Source: Devosia sp. ZB163
GTDB lineage: Bacteria; Pseudomonadota; Alphaproteobacteria; Rhizobiales; Devosiaceae
Length of the DNA stretch: 64,000 nt
Assembly: GCF_028613635.1 (NCBI RefSeq)
Contig: NZ_JAQRMY010000001.1
Location: 229,778 to 293,777, forward strand
Reading direction: 5' to 3'
How positions within the stretch are numbered: position 1 is the first letter of the stretch; every line of letters begins with the position of its first letter. Shown in pieces: positions 1 to 8,513 of this stretch. Position numbers and translations under genes: made by a program. The notes under the pieces are model-generated. The model saw only the letters and a program-made list of their open reading frames with translations. It did not search any database and was not told where the DNA came from.

Positions 1-546
1 CCCGATCCCATCGACATGCTGCTCGGCTTCTCCAACCATGAGGGCGGCCGGCTGATGGGCGAGCACTTCGGCCAGAAGGGCTTCCGCCGCATCGCCTATT
101 CCGGCCACACGATCGAGCGCGGCGCCGAGCGCATCGCCGGATTCCGGGAGGGGCTCGCGCGGCACGACGCCACGATCAATCTCATCCATCCCATGGAGGG
201 TACGCGCCGCATCGCCGACGGCATCGATGCCTTCAGGGATATCCGCGCGCAGCTGCCAGACGTCGACGCCATCTTCTTCGGCACCGACATCCTCGCCACC
301 GGCGCGGTGCTGGGTGCGGAAAAGATGGGCGTCGAGGTACCGCGCGAGGTCGCCATCGCCGGCTTCGGCGGGCTCGACTATACCCCCCATGTCCGCCCCT
401 CGCTGACCACCATCCACGTCTCCGGCTACGAAATGGGGCGCGATGCCGGGCGCATGCTGCTCCGCCGCCTCAATGGCGAGCGCGTCGACAAGCCGGTGGT
501 CCAGCAGCCGATCTCCCTCGAGGCGCGCGACTCGACCAATCGCTGA
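1..546 (+). CDS. LacI/GntR-type sugar-responsive repressor, C-terminal part
   Basis: The reading frame is open from base 1, so the N-terminal DNA-binding domain lies outside the window. About 181 residues remain. They match the C-terminal ligand-binding half of LacI-family repressors: an IFFGTDILATGAV stretch, then a VAIAGFGGLDYTP stretch, then the SLTTIHV strand near the end. These features resemble GntR-like (gluconate-type) members of the family. The gene sits 144 bp upstream of a sugar-acid dehydratase on the same strand, so control of sugar-acid catabolism is a reasonable inference; the effector is not known. Truncation is by the window edge, not by mutation. Confidence 0.85.
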   Translation, partial: PDPIDMLLGFSNHEGGRLMGEHFGQKGFRRIAYSGHTIERGAERIAGFREGLARHDATINLIHPMEGTRRIADGIDAFRDIRAQLPDVDAIFFGTDILATGAVLGAEKMGVEVPREVAIAGFGGLDYTPHVRPSLTTIHVSGYEMGRDAGRMLLRRLNGERVDKPVVQQPISLEARDSTNR

Positions 547-690
547 GGTACGTGCAGCGAGCCATTGTCACCGGATGAGCGGATGTCTATCATCGCCACC
601 GGTACGATCCTCCCTCAATCGAAGGAATGCCTGCCCGAACCGTTAGGTTTGGGGTATTGGATCGGCCGGTACAGATTTGAGGAGATCACC

Positions 691-2502
691 ATGAGTTCGG
701 GTAATGGCGTGACCAAGACGGGCAAGAAGCTCCGGTCGCGCGCCTGGTTCGACAATCCGGAAAACCCGGACATGACCGCGCTGTATCTCGAGCGCTACCT
801 CAACTACGGCATCTCGCGGGAGGAACTGCAGTCGGGCAAGCCGATCATCGGCATCGCCCAGACCGGCTCCGATATCTCGCCCTGCAACCGTCACCACCTC
901 GAGCTCGCCAAGCGCGTCCGCGACGGCATCCGCGATGCCGGCGGCATCGTCATGGAATTCCCGGTTCACCCGATCCAGGAAACCGGCAAGCGTCCGACCG
1001 CCGGCCTCGACCGCAACCTCGCCTATCTCAGCCTCGTCGAAGTGCTGTACGGCTACCCGCTCGACGGCGTGGTGCTGACCATCGGCTGCGACAAGACCAC
1101 GCCCGCCATGCTGATGGGCGCCGCCACCGTCAACATCCCGGCGATCGCTCTCTCGGTCGGCCCGATGCTCAACGGCTGGTTCCGCGGCGAGCGCACCGGT
1201 TCGGGCACCATCGTCTGGAAGGCCCGCCAGATGATGGCGGCCGGCGAGATCGGCTACGAGCAGTTCATCGAGCTGGTGGCGTCCTCCGCCCCCTCGACCG
1301 GCTACTGCAACACCATGGGCACGGCCTCGACCATGAACTCGCTGGCCGAGGCGCTGGGCATGCAGCTGCCCGGTTCGGCCGCCATCCCGGCGCCCTACCG
1401 CGACCGTCAGGAAATGGCCTGGCGCACCGGCATGCGCATCGTCGAGATGGTGCACGAGGACCTGAAGCCCTCCGACATCCTGACCAAGGACAACTTCATC
1501 AACACCATCGTCGTGAACTCGGCGATCGGCGGCTCGACCAACGCCCCCATCCACATCAACGCCATTGCCCGCCATATCGGCGTCGATCTCAACATCGACG
1601 ACTGGCAGAAGCACGGCCACAAGGTCCCGCTGCTGGTCAACATGCAGCCGGCCGGCGAGTACCTGGGTGAGGACTACTACCATGCCGGCGGCGTGCCGGC
1701 CGTGGTCAACGAGCTGATGAAGCAGGGCCTCATCCGCGAGAATGCCCCGACCGTCAACGGCAAGACCATCGGCGAGAACTGCCGCTCGACGACGATCCAG
1801 GACGACAAGGTCATCCGCCCGTTCTCGAACCCGATGAAGGCCGAAGCCGGCTTCCTCGTCCTGCGCGGCAACCTGTTCGACAACGCCATCATGAAGACCT
1901 CGGTGATCTCCGAGGAGTTCAAGCAGCGCTACCTCTCCGACCCCAAGTCGCCCAATGCCTTCGAAGGCAAGGCAGTGGTGTTCGATGGCCCCGAGGACTA
2001 CCACAAGCGCATCGACGACCCGTCGCTCGCGATCGACGAGCACACGCTGCTCTTCATGCGCGGCGCCGGCCCGATCGGCTACCCGGGCGCGGCCGAGGTC
2101 GTGAACATGCGGCCGCCGGATTACCTGATCAAGAAGGGCGTCACCTCGCTTGCCTGCATCGGCGACGGCCGCCAGTCCGGCACGTCGGGCTCGCCCTCGA
2201 TCCTCAACGCCTCGCCCGAGGCGGCGGCCGGCGGTAACCTCGCGATCCTCAAGACCGGTGACCGCGTCCGCATCGACCTCAACACCGGTGCGGCCGATAT
2301 CCTCATCTCCGACGAGGAGATCGCCAGGCGCCAGGCCGAGCTGCAGGCCGCCGGCGGCTACAAGTACCCGGCGCACCAGACCCCCTGGCAGGAGATCCAG
2401 CGCGGCATCGTCGACCAGCTCGGCGCAGGCGGCGTGCTCAAGCCAGCGGTCAACTACCAGCGCCTGGCGCAGACCGCCGGTCTGCCCCGCGACAACCACT
2501 GA
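691..2502 (+). CDS. IlvD/Edd-family sugar-acid dehydratase (L-arabinonate/D-xylonate type)
   Basis: Predicted cytoplasmic Fe-S dehydratase of 603 residues. The three [2Fe-2S] ligands of the family are visible at C65 (SPCNRHH), C133 (GCDKTTPA) and C206 (GYCNTMGT), with D134 and K135 positioned as the Mg ligand and carboxylated lysine. The late motif [15 protein letters not shown] carries the catalytic serine region and is typical of arabinonate/xylonate dehydratases rather than of biosynthetic IlvD, where the motif differs. ATG at 691 is preferred because GAGGAG lies about 8 bases before it; the frame stays open upstream to 565 without a better signal. A strong terminator follows. With the adjacent LacI-type regulator this suggests sugar-acid catabolism. 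The exact substrate cannot be fixed from sequence, and gluconate or another aldonate is possible. Confidence 0.88.
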   Translation: MSSGNGVTKTGKKLRSRAWFDNPENPDMTALYLERYLNYGISREELQSGKPIIGIAQTGSDISPCNRHHLELAKRVRDGIRDAGGIVMEFPVHPIQETGKRPTAGLDRNLAYLSLVEVLYGYPLDGVVLTIGCDKTTPAMLMGAATVNIPAIALSVGPMLNGWFRGERTGSGTIVWKARQMMAAGEIGYEQFIELVASSAPSTGYCNTMGTASTMNSLAEALGMQLPGSAAIPAPYRDRQEMAWRTGMRIVEMVHEDLKPSDILTKDNFINTIVVNSAIGGSTNAPIHINAIARHIGVDLNIDDWQKHGHKVPLLVNMQPAGEYLGEDYYHAGGVPAVVNELMKQGLIRENAPTVNGKTIGENCRSTTIQDDKVIRPFSNPMKAEAGFLVLRGNLFDNAIMKTSVISEEFKQRYLSDPKSPNAFEGKAVVFDGPEDYHKRIDDPSLAIDEHTLLFMRGAGPIGYPGAAEVVNMRPPDYLIKKGVTSLACIGDGRQSGTSGSPSILNASPEAAAGGNLAILKTGDRVRIDLNTGAADILISDEEIARRQAELQAAGGYKYPAHQTPWQEIQRGIVDQLGAGGVLKPAVNYQRLAQTAGLPRDNH

Positions 2503-2511
2503 TCAACAAGC

Positions 2512-2543
2512 AAAGGGCCGGTTCAAACCGGCCCTTTCTTCTT
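2512..2543 (+). terminator. Rho-independent terminator after the dehydratase
   Basis: A perfect 12-bp inverted repeat (2512-2523 with 2526-2537, two-base loop) is followed by a CTTCTT tract. It lies 9 bp after the dehydratase stop codon. Confidence 0.85.
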
Positions 2544-2641
2544 GCGGTGGCCGGGCGAATAAGACAACTAGCAGCGGCAATGTTTGACGAATGAGACCCG
2601 CCCGGCGCACAATTGCCGGGCATGATGCGGGTGAGGGCTCG

Positions 2642-3097
2642 ATGTCTGATATTCTGGACTATTGCAAAGGGCGCAAGGCACAGACCTTCAAGCCCGGCGA
2701 AGTTCTGATCCGCGAAGGCGGTCAGGAAGGCAAGCTCTTCGTCCTGATCGACGGCCAGGTCGAAGTCCTGCGCAAGGATACCCAGGTCAGCTACATCGAC
2801 GAGCCCGGCTCCATCTTCGGCGAGATGGCGCTTCTTCTCGACATGCCTTCGAGCGCCACGGTCAGGGCGCTCTCTACCGTCAAGGCCTATGCCATCGAGG
2901 ACGCACTGAGCTTCCTTGGCGGCCAGCCCGAGATCGCGCTCTACGTCGCGACCCTCCTCGCCCGCCGGCTCTACTACACCACGTCGTACCTCGTGGACCT
3001 GCAGCAGCAGTCCGAAGGCCGCCGCGAGGACCTCGACCTCGTCGACAAGATCCTCGCCCAACTCGTCGAGCCCGACGAAAAGCACAAGCGCAAGTAG
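2642..3097 (+). CDS. Solo cyclic-nucleotide-binding-fold protein
   Basis: A 151-residue Crp-type cNMP-binding domain with no helix-turn-helix or other effector domain. The beta-roll is followed by the phosphate-binding-cassette region FGEMALLLDMPSSATVRA (residues 59-76). Glu61 of the GE pair is kept, but the Arg usually found before S-A-T/V in this cassette is Ser70, so canonical cAMP/cGMP binding is doubtful. A C-terminal helix (about 110-150) is charged and Gln-rich. ATG at 2642 has GTGAGGG upstream; an in-frame start at 2591 is less likely. It lies 1.2 kb before a FecR/cyclase pair, which makes a nucleotide-signalling link tempting but unproven. It could instead be a structural regulator that binds no nucleotide. 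Confidence 0.75.
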   Translation: MSDILDYCKGRKAQTFKPGEVLIREGGQEGKLFVLIDGQVEVLRKDTQVSYIDEPGSIFGEMALLLDMPSSATVRALSTVKAYAIEDALSFLGGQPEIALYVATLLARRLYYTTSYLVDLQQQSEGRREDLDLVDKILAQLVEPDEKHKRK

Positions 3098-3132
3098 CGC
3101 TAGGCGCGCTCACCCACCCTATCAGGTGATCC

Positions 3133-3242
3133 CCTCGGGCCTGTCCCGGTGATCCAGCCAGGCGAAGTCCTTCGCGTGGGGAGACTATTTCGCCGCGCCG
3201 ACGCGCGGCGGCTGGATTGCCGGGACAAGCCCGGCAATGAGG
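3133..3242. repeat. Palindromic intergenic repeat, family B
   Basis: The left arm (3133-3159) and right arm (3210-3242) are imperfect reverse complements. The right arm itself folds into a nine-base hairpin (3216-3224 with 3230-3238). A related element with the same core lies at 18240-18330. It fills most of the 3098-3312 gap and has no coding capacity I would support. Confidence 0.7.
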
Positions 3243-3312
3243 AACAAATGGAGCCTCGGGATGCAGCCGCGCCGCCGTCGCTCCCAGCAAGCGGAATTCG
3301 CGTGCGCTGCCG

Positions 3313-3699
3313 TTACACCACGCCCTTGGCCACCAGCACGGCGTAGATGATCACCCCGTAGGTCAGCTGGTGCAGGATCTGGTCGACGCCGTGCAGCGCC
3401 CAGAACCGCCGCGGCTGCGTGTCGACATGCACGCCCTTGGAGTAGTGGATCTTCAGCCAGTCGAGCACGTAGTGCACGACGAACTCGGCGACCACGATGC
3501 CTACCAGCCACCCGGCCGGCGTCCCCGCGACGAGCAGCACCAGCCCGGTGAGTGCCGCATGGACGCCCGCATGCGCATATCCGCCGATCTTGCGGATGTC
3601 GCCCTTGCCGCCGAGCATCCATCCCGGCTGCAGGAAATAGTCGGCCACGTAGTGCTTGAGCTCGAGCCCGGCGAACAGCAGAAAAAAGAGTGCGACCAT
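3313..3699 (-). CDS. DUF3307 family membrane protein
   Basis: A 128-residue protein. It starts at the ATG at 3699 (MVALFFLLFAGLELKHYVAD), which matches the usual N-terminus of DUF3307 proteins; the frame extends upstream with non-typical sequence. Hydrophobic segments at about 3-18, 45-75 and 110-127, together with conserved His/Asp residues (LKHYVADYFLQ, HYVLDWLKIHYSKG), are characteristic. No biochemical role is established for the family, and neighbours give no clear clue. It is transcribed opposite to the flanking genes. Confidence 0.75.
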   Translation of the reverse strand: MVALFFLLFAGLELKHYVADYFLQPGWMLGGKGDIRKIGGYAHAGVHAALTGLVLLVAGTPAGWLVGIVVAEFVVHYVLDWLKIHYSKGVHVDTQPRRFWALHGVDQILHQLTYGVIIYAVLVAKGVV

Positions 3700-3888
3700 T
3701 CGGTCTGTCCTTAGCGAGGCGGTCCCCCTGTGGCCCGCGCCGGACTCCGATGCTGGCAAGTCGGCCCTGTTGAGGCAAGCACTGAGTTGTGCCCTAATGA
3801 TCGAGTCGGGGCCATGGCATTCATGGCCCGTTCAGATGCGCACTGTCAGATGTGCCGCGCCGGACGTGTGCCAGGCCAGGAGGTAGTG

Positions 3889-4653
3889 ATGCGTATGCTG
3901 CTCGCCTCGTTCACACTGCTTCTTGCCTTTGCCGCATCGCCGGCCTTGGCCGCCTCCGGGAAGGCGCTGGGCGTCGATCCCGCGGCCCGGCTCGAGGATG
4001 AGGAAGGCCCGAGGACCCTGGTGGTCGGCACCGATATCTTCATCGGCGACCGCGTCGTCACGGACGCCAGGGGCCTCGTCCAGATCAAGTTTTCCGACAG
4101 GACCGAGCTGGTGGTCGGCCCGCGGTCGTCTCTGGTCATAGAGGACTACCTGCTGCGCGAGGACGGCTCGGACGGCAGGTTCGCCATCAACGCACTGAGC
4201 GGCACCTTCCGCTTCGTCACCGGCGGCGCCCCCAAGGACCGCTACGCCATCAAGACGCCCACCGGCACCATCGGCGTGCGCGGCACCGCCTTCGACATGA
4301 ACGTCCACTCCGACCACGCCTCGCTGCTGCTCTACCATGGCGCCGTGACCATGTGTAACAACGCCGGGGCCTGCATCGATGTCGGCGATTTCTGCGACAT
4401 CGGCATGTTCGACCTGAGCGAGGCGCGCCTGCTCGGCAACGCCGTCGACATGCGCGGCGCCGAACGTACGGCGATGCGCGGCATGTTCCCCTGGTCCGTC
4501 TCCGAGAGCGACCTCATCAGCGCCTTCTGGGTGGCCGAGGCCCGCTCCTGCCTCAACGGTGCCCCGACCAGCGCCACGCCCGAGAGCCTAAGCCCCAACG
4601 GTGAGGGCGGAAGCCCGCCGCGCCGTCAAGGCAACCCCAACCGCCTCCCCTGA
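3889..4653 (+). CDS. Secreted FecR-domain protein paired with a CHASE2 cyclase
   Basis: A 254-residue protein with a cleavable signal peptide (about 1-21, ending SPALA). Its FecR domain (about 40-140) contains the IFIGDRVVTDARGLVQIKF and KTPTGTIGVRGTAFD stretches typical of the fold. Three further cysteines (MCNNAGACIDVGDFC) could form disulfides in the periplasm. AGGAGG at 3879-3884 fixes the start at 3889; the longer in-frame extension is rejected. The stop is 21 bp before the CHASE2 cyclase, so the two are almost certainly one operon. FecR domains next to CHASE2 cyclases are a known alphaproteobacterial arrangement, with FecR inferred to present a periplasmic signal to CHASE2. The C-terminus is Pro/Ser-rich and low-complexity. 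Confidence 0.85.
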   Translation: MRMLLASFTLLLAFAASPALAASGKALGVDPAARLEDEEGPRTLVVGTDIFIGDRVVTDARGLVQIKFSDRTELVVGPRSSLVIEDYLLREDGSDGRFAINALSGTFRFVTGGAPKDRYAIKTPTGTIGVRGTAFDMNVHSDHASLLLYHGAVTMCNNAGACIDVGDFCDIGMFDLSEARLLGNAVDMRGAERTAMRGMFPWSVSESDLISAFWVAEARSCLNGAPTSATPESLSPNGEGGSPPRRQGNPNRLP

Positions 4654-4674
4654 TCCCGAGGACCATCGACTCAC

Positions 4675-6843
4675 ATGCTCCGGCGCCTCGTTCCCATTCT
4701 CGCCGGCCTCGTCGTCGTCCTGCTGCTGACGCTCTTTCGCATTGCCGATCCCTTCCCGATCCAGGTAATGCGCGAGATCGCCTTCGATTTCTACCAGCGC
4801 CTGGCGCCCCGGCCCCAGGCGGAATTCCCCGTCCGCGTCGTCGACATCGACGAAGCCTCGCTGGCCGAGATCGGCCAGTGGCCCTGGCCGCGCGACCGCC
4901 TTGCCACCCTCACCGACCGGCTGACCGAACTTGGCGCCGCCGCCATCGGCTTCGATATCCTCTTCCCTGAAGCCGACCGCATGTCGCCCAGCCGCATTGC
5001 CGCGACCATTCCCGGCGTCGATGCCACAACGCTCCCCGACAACGACCAGATCTTTGCCGCCTCCCTCAGCCGATCGCCCTCGATCCTGGGCTTCTCGCGC
5101 ACTCCCGGCGGCCGGCCGCTGACCGGCGGCCCCAGGGGCGGCTTCGCCATCTCCGGTCCCGATCCGACCGACGGCCTGCCCTTCCTCTCCGGCACCGCAC
5201 CGCCTATTCCCGTGCTGCGGGACGCGGCACCCGGTCTTGCCGCGCTCAGCCTCAATTCCGAGCTATCGGCCACCGCCGTCCGGCGCCTCCCCATGCTGTG
5301 GACCAATGGCAACGCCATCTTCCCCACGCTCTCGGTGGAAGCACTGCGCGTCGCGATGGGCATCGGCGCCGTCGTCGTCCTCGGCGATACTGCCGCCACC
5401 GGCTATGTCGAGGGCCTGCGCATCGGCGATTTCAACGTCCCCCTCACGTCCGAGGGCGACCTCTGGCTCTATTACAGCCGCCCCAACGACGACCTCACGA
5501 TCTCGGCCTCCGACCTGCTCCGCCCCGGCTACAAGCGGCTCGGCGATCGCATCGCCGGCAACATCGTGCTCGTCGGCACGTCGGCTTCAGGCCTGCTCGA
5601 TCTCCACAACACCGTGCTCGGCGATAACGTGCCCGGCGTCACCATCCACGCCCAGGCCATCGAGCAGATCATCGCGGGCACCTATCTCAGCCGCCCCGAC
5701 TGGGTCGGCGGCCTCGAGATCGTCGGCTTCCTCGCCCTCGGCACGCTGCTGGTGCTGATCGTGCTCACCCTCGGTCCCATTGCCGGCCTCGTTGCCGGCG
5801 GCCTCTGCGTCGGCGGGGCCGTCGCCTTCTCGTGGTGGATGTTCCGCACCCAGGGCACGATGCTCGATCCGAGCTACCCCATTGTCGGGCTGACGCTGCT
5901 CTACCTCGCCCTCGTCTTCTTCCGCTTCCTCACCACCGAGCGGGCCAAGCGCCAGATCCGCCGCGCCTTCGGCTACTACGTCGCCCCCTCGCTGCTCGCC
6001 CAGATCGAAAAGAGCAACGAGAAGCTGAAGCTGGGCGGCGACGTGCGCCGCATCACCGTGCTCTTTTCCGATATGCGGGGCTTCACCTCGCTCAGCGAAC
6101 GGCTTGAGCCGCGCCGCATCCTCACCATCCTCAACACCCTGTTCGGCGCGCTGGGCCACGAGATCGTCGGGCGCATGGGTACCATCGACAAGTTCATCGG
6201 CGACGCCATCATGGCATTCTGGAACGCGCCGGTGGATGTGCCCGACCATGAGCGGAAGGCCCTCCGCGCCGCCCTCGGCATGCGCGAGAAGCTCGCCCAG
6301 CTCAACGCCACGGACGCCTTTCACCTCCGCGCCGACAGGGCCCCGGTCGAGGCCCTCGGCATCGGTATCGGCATCTCGACCGGCGAGGCACTGGTCGGCA
6401 ACATGGGCCTCGAGACCCGCTTCGACTATTCGGCCCTCGGCGACACCGTGAACGTCGCGGCCCGGGTCGAGAGCGCCTGCAAGGAGGTCGGCTACGACAT
6501 CCTCGTCTCCGACGCGGTCCGCCTCGTCGCCTCCGATTTTGCCCTGCTCGAGGCTGGCGCGCTCGCCCTCAAGGGCAAGGCCGAACGGGTGAAGATCCAC
6601 CTCCTCGTCGGCGATTCCGAACTCGCCAAGTCCGGCGCCTTCAGCCTGCTGCGCACCACCCACAACGAGGTGCTCGAAGCGCTGCGCACCGGCAACGACG
6701 TGCGCGGCGGCCTCGCCGAATGCCTCGCGCTCTCCGCCCGCGTCGAGCCCGGCCTCGTCAAGTTCTACGAAACCCTCCCCAGCCGCCGTGCAGATTTCGA
6801 GGCGACCGATACCCTCCCGCCCGAGGTGGCCAAGGTAGGATGA
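4675..6843 (+). CDS. CHASE2-domain class III adenylate/guanylate cyclase
   Basis: A 722-residue inner-membrane receptor cyclase. In order: one N-terminal membrane helix (about 6-22), an extracytoplasmic CHASE2 domain (about 35-330), three membrane helices (about 343-420), then a class III catalytic domain (about 450-640). Catalytic residues are all present: metal Asp466 (LFSDMRGFTSL) and Asp510, substrate-selecting Lys506 (IDKFIGDAIMAFW) and Asp590, and transition-state Asn593 and Arg597 (GDTVNVAAR). The Lys/Asp pair favours ATP, that is cAMP production, over GTP. It is co-transcribed with the FecR protein 21 bp upstream, likely the signal-sensing partner. The ligand is unknown. Confidence 0.9.
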   Translation: MLRRLVPILAGLVVVLLLTLFRIADPFPIQVMREIAFDFYQRLAPRPQAEFPVRVVDIDEASLAEIGQWPWPRDRLATLTDRLTELGAAAIGFDILFPEADRMSPSRIAATIPGVDATTLPDNDQIFAASLSRSPSILGFSRTPGGRPLTGGPRGGFAISGPDPTDGLPFLSGTAPPIPVLRDAAPGLAALSLNSELSATAVRRLPMLWTNGNAIFPTLSVEALRVAMGIGAVVVLGDTAATGYVEGLRIGDFNVPLTSEGDLWLYYSRPNDDLTISASDLLRPGYKRLGDRIAGNIVLVGTSASGLLDLHNTVLGDNVPGVTIHAQAIEQIIAGTYLSRPDWVGGLEIVGFLALGTLLVLIVLTLGPIAGLVAGGLCVGGAVAFSWWMFRTQGTMLDPSYPIVGLTLLYLALVFFRFLTTERAKRQIRRAFGYYVAPSLLAQIEKSNEKLKLGGDVRRITVLFSDMRGFTSLSERLEPRRILTILNTLFGALGHEIVGRMGTIDKFIGDAIMAFWNAPVDVPDHERKALRAALGMREKLAQLNATDAFHLRADRAPVEALGIGIGISTGEALVGNMGLETRFDYSALGDTVNVAARVESACKEVGYDILVSDAVRLVASDFALLEAGALALKGKAERVKIHLLVGDSELAKSGAFSLLRTTHNEVLEALRTGNDVRGGLAECLALSARVEPGLVKFYETLPSRRADFEATDTLPPEVAKVG

Positions 6844-6859
6844 AATCCCGGCCGGGCGC

Positions 6860-6921
6860 CTCCCTCCCCCTTGAGGGGAGGGACCGAGGGAGGGGGTGGT
6901 CCAGTGGATCACCGATGGACC
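6860..6921. repeat. Palindromic GC-rich intergenic repeat
   Basis: A compact palindrome of C-rich and G-rich blocks followed by a smaller one (GGTCC...GGACC). It sits in the 100-bp gap between the convergent cyclase and selO genes, where it may also act as a bidirectional terminator. It resembles the C-run/G-run elements near 13.9, 22.7 and 52.8 kb. Confidence 0.55.
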
Positions 6922-6943
6922 CTCAGTTCAGGGAGAACACAGC

Positions 6944-8350
6944 TCACTCTCCCGCATAAACCTCGCGCATTTCCTCGATCTCGCCCAGCGCCGCATAGAT
7001 CGGGCGCCAGTCGTCGGCCTCGGCGATCGGCGCCCACAGCGCCTCCATCTCGTCGATCAGCATGGTGCGGGGCGTATCGCGCTTGAAGTAGGGATGGTCG
7101 AGATTGGCGTCTGCCGCCCGGCCATGCGCCGCGATCATCCCCTTCAGCGCCGCGAACCCCTCGCCACGGTAGTGCTCCGCCGCCGGGCTCCGCAGCGCCC
7201 GCGTTTCGTCCCCGCCGCGCCAGTCGAAGAAGAACTGCTCGTAGCCCATCTGCGATTGATGGAGGAACGAGAACACCTCGGCGACGAGCGTCGAGTCCTG
7301 TTCGAGCCCGAGCGGCTCAAGCCCGAGCCGATCGAGGATCGCCGCCCAGATCGAGCGCTGGAACGCCGGCCAGTAGCGGTTGAGCGCCGCCTCCATTTCC
7401 GTATGCTCGCCCAGCGGCAGCAGCACCTCGGCAAGGCGCGTCAGGTTCCAGGCGAGGACGTCGGGCTGCTTGCCGAAGGCGTAGAGCCCCCACTCGTCGA
7501 AATAGGCGGCGGTGAAGTTGGGGTCGTAGGTCGGCAGGAACCGCCACGGTCCGTAGTCGAAGCTCTCGCCGGTGATGTTGATGTTATCGGTGTTCAGCAC
7601 ACCATGGACGAACCCGGCCGCGATCCAGCGCGCGCCCGTCTCGGCCACCGCCTCGCTCACTGCCCCGAGGAACTTCGCCGCCCGGCCATTGTCTCCGTCG
7701 ACCCAGAGCTCGGGGTAGTAAGCCTTGACCGAATAGTCGAGGAGGCGTCCCAGCCGCTCGTCTTCCTTGAGGTAGCTGAGCCGCTGGAAGGTGCCGATGC
7801 GCGTATGTCCGTGGCTGAGACGCACCAGAACGGACGATCGCGTCGGCGAAGGCTCGTCCCCGCGCTGCAACTCCTCACCCGTCTCGATGAGGCTCAGCGA
7901 TTTCGAGGTATTGACCCCCAGCGCTTCGAGCATGGCCGTCGCCAGCACCTCGCGCACGCCGCCCTTGAGCGTCAGCCGCCCGTCGCCCCCGCGCGACCAG
8001 GGCGTGCGCCCCGATCCCTTGGTGCCCAAATCCATCAGGCGCCCGTCATTGAGGTCCTCGAGCTGGGCGAAGAGGAACCCGCGGCCATCACCGATATCTG
8101 GGTTGTAGGTCTGAAACTGGTGCCCGTGATAGCGCAGCGCCAGCGGCTCCGCGAACGAGCCCTCAAGCAGCTCGAACCGTCCGAAATGGGCAATCCACTC
8201 CTCGTCCGTCAGCCCGTCGAGCCCCACCGACGCCGCCGCCCGCTGGTTGCGATAGCGCAGGATGTGCTGGGGAAAGGTGGCCGCCCGGACCTTGTCGAAA
8301 TAGCCCTCGCCGAGCTCTGCATGGGTAGTGCGGGGTTTGAACGGAGTCAT
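6944..8350 (-). CDS. selO: Protein adenylyltransferase SelO (YdiU) pseudokinase
   Basis: A 468-residue member of the SelO/YdiU family, which transfers AMP from ATP to Ser/Thr/Tyr of target proteins using an inverted kinase-like nucleotide site; in bacteria it is linked to redox-stress responses. Family hallmarks are clear: ALRYHGHQFQTYNP and GDGRGFLFAQL near the N-terminus, LGTKGSGRTPWSRGGDGR, HGVLNTDNINITGE and FDYGPWRFLP. Length is close to the E. coli protein. There is no C-terminal Cys-x-x-Sec or equivalent Cys motif; the protein ends in a short acidic tail. It stands alone on the minus strand, flanked by palindromic repeats on both sides. Confidence 0.93.
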   Translation of the reverse strand: MTPFKPRTTHAELGEGYFDKVRAATFPQHILRYRNQRAAASVGLDGLTDEEWIAHFGRFELLEGSFAEPLALRYHGHQFQTYNPDIGDGRGFLFAQLEDLNDGRLMDLGTKGSGRTPWSRGGDGRLTLKGGVREVLATAMLEALGVNTSKSLSLIETGEELQRGDEPSPTRSSVLVRLSHGHTRIGTFQRLSYLKEDERLGRLLDYSVKAYYPELWVDGDNGRAAKFLGAVSEAVAETGARWIAAGFVHGVLNTDNINITGESFDYGPWRFLPTYDPNFTAAYFDEWGLYAFGKQPDVLAWNLTRLAEVLLPLGEHTEMEAALNRYWPAFQRSIWAAILDRLGLEPLGLEQDSTLVAEVFSFLHQSQMGYEQFFFDWRGGDETRALRSPAAEHYRGEGFAALKGMIAAHGRAADANLDHPYFKRDTPRTMLIDEMEALWAPIAEADDWRPIYAALGEIEEMREVYAGE

Positions 8351-8360
8351 CGTGGCTTAG

Positions 8361-8491
8361 CCCCTCATCCGGCGCTACGCGCCACCTTCTCCCCGACGGG
8401 GAGAAGAATCCTGCAGAGCCGGTGACGGGCACCATTCCTCTCCCCGTCGGGGAGAGGGTGGATCGCGCGCAGCGCGAGACGGGTGAGGGGT
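8361..8491. repeat. Family A palindromic repeat, copy 1
   Basis: A 131-bp element starting CCCCTCATCC and ending GGGTGAGGGGT, with two internal hairpins (centres CCCCGACGGGG and CCCCGTCGGGG). It is nearly identical, apart from a variable spacer, to the copy at 9745-9876 on the other side of the next gene. Confidence 0.85.
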
Positions 8492-8513
8492 CGCGGAGCC
8501 GTGATGCTGCAAG

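Noticed and set aside
591-603. ACCGGT core as a GntR-type operator upstream of the dehydratase
   Set aside because: The six-base core is palindromic but its flanks do not extend the symmetry, so it is too short to support.
643-2499. 618-residue open frame on the minus strand over the dehydratase
   Set aside because: It is the GC-rich antisense shadow of a clear dehydratase gene; its composition is unnatural and no family is seen.
6944-8350. Selenocysteine in the SelO protein
   Set aside because: No in-frame TGA or Cys motif at the C-terminus; the frame ends normally.
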